DNA from: Diphasiastrum complanatum
Lineage: Eukaryota; Streptophyta; Lycopodiopsida; Lycopodiales; Lycopodiaceae
Assembly (NCBI GenBank): GCA_029204225.1
Contig: CM055098.1
Coordinates: forward strand, 15,330,533 to 15,394,532
Length of the DNA: 64,000 bases
Direction: 5' to 3'
The position numbers and the translations under genes are program-made. The notes beneath the pieces are model-generated. The model was given only the letters and a program-made list of their open reading frames with translations. It searched no databases and was not told the origin of the DNA. Positions 35,801-47,800 of this stretch are shown here, one piece after another (the first letter of the stretch is position 1; each line of letters starts with the position of its first letter).

Positions 35801-38800
35801 TCTACAAAACTATAGGCTTCTGCTCCAGCTATTCTCTTTAACACCTTTTCCTTGAATGGTAAGGGAAAATGGTCCTTGATGGTTACAGAGTTTAGCTTCT
35901 TGTAGTCCATACAGATTCTAAGTTTTCCGTTCTTCTTAGGTACTACCATGATAGGCAACACCCAATTAGTGTGTTCCATCTCGTAGATGAATCCTACATC
36001 TAGAAGCTTTTTCAATTCTTCTTGGATCAGCTGGGCGTAGTGTGGATTAGACCTATAGGGCCTACTAACTGTGGGCTTTGCACCATCAACCAGTCGAATG
36101 GTGTGAACCATGACATCTGTCGATATGCCCTTTAGCTCAGCGTAATTCCAAGCAAGACAGTCGTGGTATTTGCGAAAAAGGGCCTTGAGATCCTCGAGTT
36201 CCTCTCCTTCTACATCTTCTCCAAGAAATACCATACGACTTCCATCTCTCTTTTTCGCTAAATCTATTTCTTTTGTTTGAGCTGGACCTTCGTAAACATT
36301 GGCCTCTTGGGAAGTATCTTCAATGGGTTCTCTCTTAGCTCTAGGCATGACTAGTACCACTTCATCCATTTTGTAATCCTTGAATTATTGTGGCACGTCA
36401 TGCGCAGACTTAGGTTCTTCTACAGCGTCCTGATGGATTTTATCTTGCAATTCCTGATTGGTCATCAACTCAGTCTTTATTTCTTCCTTATCACTCTTAG
36501 CTTTCCACTCAACGGTTTTAGTCTTATACATGGGTTAGCGTTCATGGAGTGGACTGGTGGTTGGCTGATTGTCGATTCCCATCCTTTTCAAAGCTTGGTC
36601 AAGCTTCTTGATGCTCTTAGATGGTTTCATACCCAGATCTGCAAAGGTGATAGGAGCTTTTTCTTTCGGAGAGCCTCCATGTGGTGACTCAGTTATGGCA
36701 TTTTTTACGATTTATCGGCTTTTTTATTATATTTATTGAGCCTTGAATACTTGGAAAGCTGCATAACCTATACTATTGCCAAATCTACTACTTTTAAGTG
36801 TCATTTACACTTTATGACATTTATGGGATGTTTGAACTATTTATCTATAAGGTCATACAAAAGCTCTTAAGGATCAGCCTTGAGTTAATTGGCACTACCA
36901 TGAGAAGGTTGGTTTTGAATGGTTATGGGCAACCGATTCTTCAATGGACCCTCGAGCTTACACTACTCATCCTTATATCAAGCGCTCAACTGAAACAACT
37001 TGCATCTCTATCCGACTCTCAGGCCGGTGGCCTGCTTTTCCAGAAGAAGAACTATTTTCTGAGCATATCTATTCAGAGCCTCGATCCAATAAATGCAGCC
37101 ATGGCTATTTCGATCTATAACAGGGATACAGTGTTCGATCTATTTAAAGCGGCCCTCAGCGCAACATTGTTCAGCAGTTGATATTCCTGAGCGCAGAACT
37201 GATCCTAGCAATCAATGCAATCAGCCTATGGTGCAAAACAGAACGAACCTGAGCAGCTGTTAGTCCGCATTCATTTTGACCCAGAAATTCCGACCCTGGG
37301 TGCACTACAAAATCGATCCACAATAGGCCTGCAACTTTTCCGAGTCTCTACAAACTGGGTACAGGAAGAATCTGAATCGGACCCTCAACATGGCAGCAAA
37401 ACTCGATCCAGAGAAATCCGAACCACAGGATTCCGAACTGATTCGACCCAAGCATGGATCGAATTCCTAAATCCGAACAGAGGAAATCCAGTCCTAGCCA
37501 GATTCGACCCTCAGAAATTTGAACATGTACAATTCCGACCCTCAGAAATCCGAACATCAGCAGTTACGGGCATTTTTGAAGGGCATTCTTCAACGGAATA
37601 ATAATATCTACTGCCACGCAAGCTGTGATAATCACTGTTCTTAAATGAATGATTCAGTACATTGATATACCGAGTCCAAATCATATCTGTAATAATCACT
37701 GTTCTTGAATGAATGATTCAGTACATTGATATACCGAGTCCAAATCATGCTGAGGTATGCATCTGTTTGATTCATATTAGTACAATTGTGTCTGTTCTGT
37801 GAAATCTATTTTTAGCACCTACACCATTCTGCTATGAACCTCAGTGGCCTATTGTCATTCTTTGTAAATTTGTTGAAATGACTGAGGTAGATTCTACAAG
37901 TTTTACGTTTCAGACTGAGAAGGCTGAAGTGAAAACCATTACTATTTTTCGGAAGTCCCTTCTCTCATGTACAGCAGGTGATTATGACCATCATCAAGAT
38001 TCTGACATGACATATAATCTATTTTTAGAACCATGTTCAGAACTTGAAGTTGATTTATTATTGCAGTACATTGTCTCACAACATTTGGAAGAAGATACTG
38101 CTAGGCTGAATGAAGGGCAGGATAATACTTCATTTATCCAATATGTGAATCCCCTATATCAAACTAAGGATGGGGAAATGCAGCCCAATGTTGATCAATA
38201 TTTCATCGCTTTTGTGATTTTTGATGGAAGCCTTACGAACTACACTGATCTGAAACTTTGTTCCAGCGTTCCACAAATTTCATTTCCAAGAATGAAACAT
38301 TCTCAGATTTCTATGTTGGCATATGAAGACTGGCTGCTGAATTTGCCAAAAACAACTTTGAAAGTGCTTATTGGGATTATGGTGCAGCATTACAAGATGT
38401 GCTTAATTTTATTGGACTGTAGCAACTATGGTCTATGACAATATGCTATCCAAAGAGCATGGTGTTCGTATCAAAACTGAAGCCGAAATGATCAAAAGAT
38501 TACATTTCCGATTTTCTCAGCCTCCATGAGACAAAGGCCGATTATCTTTTTCTTGTTTTCAATTCTCTGTTTCACACATTTTTTGTTGATCATTTATTAT
38601 AGAAGTTTTTAGAGTTATTCATATTGTGTTTAGTTTTGTTATGTATTGTTTGTCGTTGTAGACTTGTTATGTTAACGCAGGCTGAAAACTGTGGTTGTTT
38701 TGTTATGTCAATAATGCTCTTGGTTTTACGTAAGCAATCCCTGATCCATGCTTTTCCAAGAGACAGTCCAGTTTTGTTTTATTTCGTTTCATTTGTGTTT

Positions 38801-41800
38801 CGGTTTTTTGTGTTTGTTCACAAGATTTTCAGCCGTACCAGAAGGCCATAACAGAAGAGAAGCTGCCTATACAAAGATTGGTGAAATGCTGAACTGTTTA
38901 ATCCATTGTGTCATTCATTCTATTGTTCAACTTTGCTAGCTTTGTTGAATTTCTGCTATGACAGAGCTTCAAGGCTGAATGGCGACCTGTATATTGTTAT
39001 ACTATGGAGGTCTATGGTACTTCTATATTTACAAAATGAAGATGGCTGATTTTTCGACATGATGCAAGATTGCTTTCAAAGCTAAATTTTTGCTCCACAA
39101 TTTCAGGCTAATCTATGCTGCTGATGGTATGCTGAAATGTAATATATGGGCTTAAATCTTCAAGTTCGAAATTCATTCACTCTGAATTGTTGTGAAGCTG
39201 AAAATTTACAAAAGATCTATTTGGACCTATGCTGATTTTCTGCTCAAAAGATTTCTAGACTATTTGACTAAAGGGTTTAAGCTGAATTTGAAGCAACATC
39301 AACAATGGCAATACATTTTTTGTGGGCATTACTCATGCCGAATTTCAGCTGAGTGGAAGAGTCTCTGTCTCTGATTTTAGTTAAAGACTATTTCCCAGCT
39401 AGAATAAAGCTGCTTTTTACATTTCTATAATGCCGACTAAATGATGAAGCAGAAGCTTTTCTGATTGTGAATCTATGGAGCTATAATGATTTTCAAGCTG
39501 AATTTTTCAAGTTGAAATTTTCTGAACTTGAAAGATATATTGCATACAATTTGAAAATGATTGTTGTTGAAATGACGAGAGGAACCGATCTTCAAAGCTA
39601 AATGTTATGTTTCAAAAGACCGAAGTTATTCATTGATGCTGGTGGCTGATAGTTCCTCGGGGTTATCTGATTTTTATTGACAAAATACCATTCTCTGATT
39701 TCCAGACCTAAATGTTGACATATTACAATTTATTGAAGATATGTAATTTCTGTAGAGAAATGATTTTGGGCTGCAGACCAGAAATCTTTTTATCTCATTC
39801 AAACTTCAATATGAAGATGAATCTAAGGCCAAAATACTGTTATATCATGAGGCTATAAAGAGTCTACTATTATCAACATTGGTTGATAGAAGATGCTTTA
39901 TTGCTCAGGAGGCCGTTTCGCATTTGAGGAAGGGACATGTGGTGACTCAGTTATGGCATTTTATATGATTTATCGGCTTTTTGATTATATTTATTGAGCC
40001 TTGAATACTTGGAAAGCTGCATAACCTATACCATTGCCAAATCTACTACTTTTAAGTGTCATTTACACTTTATGACATTTATGGGGTGCAAGCTTGAGGT
40101 CTTTAGTTTTGAAGTATTCTATTTTCTTCACTGGCCTATACTTATTCGAGTTATAACTTGGAATCGACCTTTGAATTATTTATCTATAAGGTCATACGAA
40201 AGCTCTTAAGGATCAGCCTTGAGTTAATTGGCACTACTATGAGAAGGTTGGTTTTGAATGGTTATGGGCAACCGATTCTTCAATGGACCCTCGAGCTTAC
40301 ACTACTCATCCTTATAGCAAGCGCTCAACTGAAACAACTTGCATCTCTATCCAACCCTCGGGCCGGCGGCCTGCTTTTCCAGAAGAAGAACTATTTTCTG
40401 AGCATTACTATTCAGAGCCTCGATCCAATAAATGCAGCCATGGCTATTTCGATCTATAACAGGGATACAGTGTTCGATCTATTTAAAGCGGCCCTCAGCG
40501 CAACATTGTTCGGCAGTTGATATTCCTGAGCGCAATCACCAGCTAAATTTTTTTTGGGAAAGATTATAGGCTTTTCTAGTTGTAGGAAGCTTGTAGTTGA
40601 AGTACCCAATGAATCTAGTTCTCTTTGGAAGAGAGTAGTGATGCTTATAGAATTGTTTAGGGCCTGATTTTTTATCATGTTAGAGAAGTTTTAAAGTGGG
40701 CTTTGGGTTTTTAAAAGTTCTGAAAAAAGATTTGTGGGATGGGTAGAGGAAGTCTTCCTCTACATACACAAATTTTTTTTGGCAAAAAGATTGATTCTAG
40801 CTATGTGTTTTGATCAAAACTAGTGTTTTTTTTGCATAAATGAAGTGTTTGAAGTTCTGATTTTCATTTTGAAGTTTTAGTTTTCAGACCTGTAAATCTG
40901 AAAATCAGATATGAAAAGTGAAGTTTTCATTCAAACTTCATTAGTTACACCTTCTATCTCCTAGTTTCATGAAGATGGCAATGCAGGAAGGGAATGGTAG
41001 TGTAACTTTGTGCATAAAACATGTTTTGAAGTTCTACTTTTTGTCATTATGAAGTTCTGATTTCAGACCTGTAAATCTAAAAATCAGATCTGAAAATTAA
41101 AGTTTTCATAAAGCTTCATTAGTTATCCATTTCTAGACACTAGTTTCATGGATTTGGAAATCTAGAATAGTGAGAAATGTGAAAACTTTGGTTGCTTTTG
41201 AAATGACAAATGAAATTGGAATTGGAATGGGAACTTTATGTAAACATTAGCTTCGATTAGTTAATTGAAGTTTACATAAAGATTTGGTTTTCATTTTTGC
41301 TTTTGATTAAGGCAAATGTAGCTTGTTGTTGTTTTTCTCTTAAGCTTGGATTGAGCTTGCAAATAGTAGGCTTGGATTGAGCTTACAAACAATAAGATTG
41401 AATGAATAGAAGTAAATGCTTTTTATTTGCATTGGATGTAACAATTGAAGCATTTCTATCATTCTAATTTGAGCACTTATTGTTGTATTTGCATAATAGG
41501 AAAACACACAAGCAACCCCAATGGATCAAACCAATGAAAACCCAACATTTGATCCAGCAAACCCATCCAATGTGGCATAAGCTCTTGAAGTTTTATACTA
41601 ACAAATTCAAGCCACTAATAAGCGGCTTCTTGAAACTAATCAAAGAAACCAAGACTTAGAGTCTAGGTTAGCCAATCAGAAGAAGCATGTAGTTCCACCT
41701 CCCGTAAAAGTGTTTAAGGGGGAGAAGAAAGATAGGAACTTACAAGTAGTAAATTTTTGGCCAAATGTTTGGAACAAATACTTTGCCATGAACCAATTCC

Positions 41801-44800
41801 TTGAATGTGAAAAGTTATCCACTGTTACTATGTTCCTTGAGGGAGGAGCCTTAGTAGGTGGATGACCTAGTTGCAAAAGGCAATCAACCTTGTACATGGG
41901 CAGATTTTTGCATAGTTTTTAGGGAATACTTCCTACCACTTTTAGATGACTTTGAGCACTTTCAAAAGTTAAGTCATTTATCAATGAATAAAGGTTTGGA
42001 ACAATTTATTTAAGATTTTCATGAGTACCTGAATCTACTTTATAGTGACATTCCACCTAAGGTACAAATGTTAATGTTTATTAATGGGTTACCAAAAGAT
42101 TATCAAGTGGATGTTCGTAGGAACCATCTAAAAACCCTAGAAGATGCTATTAGGGCTGCAAAATACTTTGATGATACACCTAAGCCACCTAGGGGTCAAC
42201 AGCCTAATGAGCAGAAAAAAGTTTTTCAATTTAAGAGGAAGGATAGGGAAGTTGTTAGTGAAACACATCCCAATTCCAACAATCCTAAGAAAACCAAGAA
42301 AAACTTTAAAAACCATCATGGTGGCAATGATAAAGCTGAAGCTCGTAAGAAGAACCTGTGCTTCAAGTGCAATGGCGAGGGTCACCTTGCACGTGATTGC
42401 GTCAAAAAACAAGCTTCAACCTCAGGTAATCTATCTCGAAGTAATGAGATGGATGTAGTTTTTCCTTAGTTCTTTAGTCTTTGGTCTTATGACCTTAAGT
42501 GCATTAAAAGTAAACAAATTGAACAAGGTAACCGTTAAAAGAATAGATATCCACTGCCGCGGATGGATGATCTAATAGACTATCTTGGTGGTGTTGGGTA
42601 CTTTACCAAGATAGATCTAAGATCGCGCTACCATAAGATACGCATTAAGGCAGAAGATATACCAAAAACCGGGTTTCGAACTCGCTTTGGCCACTATATA
42701 TTTTTGGTGTTGCCTTTTGGTTTGACCAATGCACCGGCAACTTCCCAATAGATGATGAACGACTTGTTCAGGTCATATTTGGGAAGATTCGTAGTGGTAT
42801 TCTTAGATGATATCCTAGTGTTCAGTAAGACTTTGGCGGAACATAAAGAGCATCTAAGGATCGTCTGGGACATCCTAAGAAGGGAAAAGAGTCTATGTGT
42901 GACCTTTTTTTTGCAAAGGAATTGTCCTACTTGGGGCATAAGATTTCCAAACAGGGAGTGGAGATTTAGGCTGATCGTATCCAGAGGGTTATTGATTGGC
43001 CTATTCTCACCACAGTTCGGGAAATCAAGTCTTTCTTGGGGTTTGTAGGATTTTTCCGTCGGCATATTCCCCAATTTGCTCGACTGGCATTTTCCCTTAC
43101 CCAGGGCTAAGAGTCCCTAGTGGTGTGGACGGAGGATATGAATAATTGTTTTGAGTTGCTTAAGAAAAGTCTCACTTCGGCACCAATACTAATCATTGGC
43201 GATCCTAATAAGGCTTTTGTGGTTAGGACCGATGCCAATGATTATGCTATTGGAGCTGTTTTGATGCAGGATGGACATCCTGTGGCTTATGAAAACAAGA
43301 AACTCAATCCTGCTCAGTCTAGGTATTGTACCTATGAGAAGGAACTATTTGCAATTGTTCATTCCTTGAAAGTTTGGCGACATTATTTGTATGGAGCTAG
43401 ATTTGAAGTTTTGACGGATCATCAGACTCTTCGATATTTCTGTGATGCTATAGATTTAAAGGGGAGGCAAGCTAGATGGGCTGAGCTGATGCAAATCTTT
43501 GACTTTTCTATACGTTATTGTAAAGGAAGTCAAAATACTCTAGCGGATGCTTTGAGTCGGTTACCGGTTATTAATCAGTTGTGCTTTACTGTTATAGAAC
43601 CGGGGTTGTTTCAGTCTCTTCAAGGACTATATGAGTCTGATCCTTTTTTTGCAAAGTATTGGCAACAAGTACTTTCGGGGGTCGATTTAGGTTTGCAAGA
43701 TTCCTCGAATCAGGGAAAGATTGAAACGGATTTCCTAATTCGAAACAAGAATTTTTTTTTCGTAAAGGAAAGGTGTGTGTACCGGAGAATGACACTGTAA
43801 GGGCCCAAATCTTGCATGAGTGTCATGATAGTCCATGCGCAGGACATCCGGGTATACAAAGAACACTTGACTCATCCTCTCTCGAAGGCAATTTTGGTGG
43901 CCTAAGATGAAAAGTCAGGTAGAGGCCTATGTGCTTAAATGTACTAAGTGCCAGTTAAATAAAGCAGAGAGGCTAAACATATTGTGTATACATAAACCCC
44001 AGAATGTAGTCATGTGAGCCTTCAAGAAGGTGAGAAAAGGAGATATACCAGAGGTGCCCAAGAGTTTGGAAGCTCGTGCGTACCAAGAAGAATAATAGTT
44101 GTGCTTTGAAGGTATTTTAGAAGAGGTAGATGCCGATCATGGGTAACTGCTCAAACTAGAATTGGAAAATCCAAAGGAAATGACTATCGTTGATCACTTT
44201 GAAGAGGGGCGTGTATCTGGACAGGAGGTACAATAAACTTAGCAAGAATGATCGGATGTGGGACCTAGTGTTTATTGTGAATCATGCTTGATAATATCAA
44301 TGTCTAAAGATGTGAAAATCTGGCCCAATTCGAAGTTGTAAGCCTTGTACACCATAGCTATAAGGCAGTGGGTGTAGCCGAAGTGTCAAAGAGGCAACAC
44401 TTTGATCTGTGGGTCCTGAATATGTCGCGTGAAACAGTGTCGCTCTAGCTAGATTGGCCCCCCCCCCAGTCAACAAGTGATCATTGCTCTCATGCTGAAT
44501 ATATGCCCAAAGAGTATACACCCAAAATATGTATAGGAGGAGGCAATCTCCAAAGGCTGATCATCAAGAGCAAGAATTTGTCGATGCATGAAGAAGCGGG
44601 ATGATTAAAGACCGTGAACTTGGTCTTTTGCATATTCACTTCCAGGCCATGTGTGTGACGTGACAAATGGAATGAAAGGTATCAATGTGTTGCTGCAAAC
44701 CTTTCCTAGTCAAGGAGATTTTTTTAGGGTTTTCCTGTTGGCCTTCTGTTACAGCAAATGATAGGTGTTAATCTAGTCTAAGGCTCTATGGTGCAATTGT

Positions 44801-47800
44801 ACCTCTATCTAGAGTCTGGATTTGCTTTTAATCTAGTCTACGGCTCTAGGCTGCAATTGTACCTCTATCTAGAGTTTGGACTCGCTGGTCTTTAAGTCTT
44901 AAATTATGACGTTACTAGACTATACTAACTATTAAGTTCTAACTACATTGGCACTGGTGACTCGGGACTTGACGATTGGGCACATGATAACGGACATTGC
45001 GATTGGATAATTTGGATTGGAAAAAGACTAACTTACTCTAGAGGACTTCATGACACACGTATCATGTTTCAGTATTAGGTTTTAACTTAAGTTTTAGACC
45101 TAGGTTAACGAGAAGCTACAGCCTGCAGTTATAGTCACAAGATACTTATTGGAAGATGTAAGTAATAAAAAGCTTTGTTCCAAGTTCTAATGAAACCCAA
45201 TATGTGCGAAGTTGCTGACAAGAGGTCCCTAGCCAGTTGTCATATTCAGAATTTAAGAATCCAGATTTAGCTCTCATGTAGCATGCTAGGAACATATGAC
45301 CTAGCAGTCTGGATTCCCTCTTTGTATTCATTTTGATTCTGACTACTTGCAGCTGTATATCTTGCTTCAAAATTTTGAGTAATGTTTACCTCGATGTTGC
45401 CAATTTCCTTGTAATTATATGCATCAATGCTGCTACTAGTTCTGTGGAAAATCCATATGAGATGATTAAAGCAGAATCACAGATGTGAACATTGATCCTA
45501 ATTATCTTTATTTTGTATGCAGACTACTTGTTGAATGCTATGTAAAATATAGTGCTGTCTACGAGGCGGTCCGCCATTTTCGTGCCCTCAGTTATATTCC
45601 TGGAGCACTACATATTCTTCACAATGGCGGAAAGCGTGGAGATCCACTTTCACTCTATCTACGATCTCTTGCTCTGGAGGGTATTTTCTTCTCCATGATG
45701 GAGATGCTATAGACAGTAACTAGTAGATAACTTACAGTCCGACTGGCAGGCTGTCAAATGTAATCTGTGTCTTTTAGAGTTCAATATCTAGTTTTTGGTG
45801 TTAGTTATGTGTTGCCAGTATTGTTACATAAACAGGCTTGTCAGTGTGTGACTTGTTCAAGCCGACATGTAAATTTCAGGAAGAATACTGGAGCTTTTAC
45901 AAGCCTTGGAACTCATGGAAAAAGAAAACATACCAATATCTTCAAGAGCCATGCTTGTCAATCGAAAAGGACGTACGTTAGTGAGTTCTTGGATTGAACC
46001 GCTTCAAGAAGAGGCAGACATTGGTTGCGAGATCGATTACGTTGCTAGGTAGGCAATTTTTTTTTATGTTGTGAATGTTGATCAGATCTAATTTGCCTTC
46101 TTTTGGTGATTATTCTGATTAAGGCATTATTTGAGTTAAACTGCTTAATACTTATGCTTAAAAAGGAGACAGGACTTGTTTATTGTTAAGCTGCCTACCT
46201 TTTTTGTTTTAAGGTGATACAAGCATGATTAGAATTTCCAACTTAACATCCAGACTTTCATTCTTAATAAGACTTTCCTGTTTGCAGAATTCTTGACGAA
46301 GACTCAAGAATCTTCAAAAGTCTTACTTCTGTGCTTGCTTGTACCGACTGACATGCAAAAGCCAAAACCTCTTCTACAAATTGCTAGCTTACTAAGACTA
46401 AAACCTTGGTCCAAGGAGAAATGAATTTCAAATGCACATAGATGGTAATTATGGAGAGATTCAAGTCTGCTGCTGACACTTCCAGAGACTTCTACTTCCA
46501 GTTCTTCTTTTGACATATCCATTTTCTAAATAGCAGATTTCAGGTCCCTTCTCATCTATAGCCCAGATCAATGTAAGAACAATAGCAGTAACAACTCTCT
46601 GCAATAATATTGATCTCCAAATAGAGTTTCTATTTTTTAGAATCAAATTCCATCTGGAAACAATGTCAAGTTTTATTTTCTCCTGTCTGCAGCATGTTTG
46701 CTTTTGATACAATAAAATCTCTTACAATAAAACCATCTAGTGCTGATCAGATTAATACAGCTGTGTCTGCTTGGAGGAGTTGCTGACTAAATTCAATCTT
46801 CTACAAACATGCCTCAAAATTGGTTAACATTTGAACAGCCACCATATCAAAAGATTGCTGCAGAAGTTGACAAATATGTTGCCCCAAAAGCTTTTTGGTT
46901 ATTAATAGTGAAAGCCATAAGACCTTCATGAGCTGTTTAATGAGTTAAGCGCAGTTCCCAGGGTAGAGGTAGTAGAATTCTTCTAGATACTCATTGTATA
47001 TGAACAATATTGCCACCATACTCCCGCTCTACGTGCAGTACTCCTGCCGTACGTGTTGTACTCCCGTATGCCCGTGTGAGAATCTGAAATATTCCAAATT
47101 TTGCCATACAGGTATGTCTCAAAATATAAAGCTTACAAAAATTTACATACAGTATGTACATCGCACACTAACTATGATGGTACTTCAGAGTCTTTAAATA
47201 TCTTAGTTCAGAAACAATTTATGGCCCTAATGAATGCATATTGGGACAAAGACATGGCCTTGACTGATGGTGATAGCTGTTCCATGAGTTTCTATGCAGC
47301 AAAGATTGGGAGGAGACAAGGTAGCCAGCTCCATTTGTGTTTCATGCTTGTTTACTTATAGGGATTCAATATAGCTAAAGTTTGAGATCTATCTATACAT
47401 GCTTTACTGTGGTTTTGTCTATGAGAGTAGTTCATGGAGAGCTGACAACCAGTGACCATCAACTTGACAACTAGTGACCAGCAACAATTGGCCGAGAAAG
47501 TCCTCTCACAGAAATATTCAACATCCGCTTGTGAGTGGAATTGGAGCACCTAGGCCTTGTATCACATGAAGAAGAGGAACAGGCTATCCATTGAGCAGTG
47601 CAGGCAGTTGGTGTATGTGAACACCAACGGACGTGTGTTGAGATGCACATGCACACGCACGCACACAAAGGGTGCAGATTTGATCGAGGATATAGTGCCC
47701 AACTCAAAACAGTTTATTTCTCAAAAAACAACTTTTAAAAGATTCGTTGGAATCCAAACCATAATCAGAGAATTTACTTTATTTTCTTTGATTATTATGG

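Larger units (their letters stand above)
36680..40534 (+). mobile_element. LTR retrotransposon without recognisable gag-pol (LARD-like)
   Basis: Direct repeats 36680-37195 (516 bases) and 39938-40534 (597 bases) both begin TGTGGTGACTCAG and end CCTGAGCGCA. A purine-rich GAGGAAGGGA lies immediately before the second, so orientation is +. LTR 2 has about 80 extra bases at 40085-40170. The 2.7 kb interior carries no reverse transcriptase, integrase or protease motif. No TGG-type primer site follows LTR 1, and the 5-base flanks (CTCCA / ATCAC) do not match. Internal features are an unknown ORF at 37878-38438 and a 64-base-spaced duplication at 37627-37747. Confidence 0.75.
29596..45522 (+). other. 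pTAC3 intron 6, 15.9 kb
   Basis: Bounded by TATGC|GTAAGT and TATGCAG. It contains a foldback (30363-30740), duplicated patchwork DNA (31560-32960), fused Ty3 relics (32963-36680), an LTR element (36680-40534), a chromovirus relic (41521-43990) and a LINE fragment (44290-44575). About 29600-30350, 30740-31560 and 40540-41500 hold nothing I recognise. Confidence 0.8.

Noticed and set aside
36798-37181. 127-codon frame conserved at 40158-40520
   Set aside because: Both copies are the two LTRs of one element, so shared openness reflects common origin; no protein motif.
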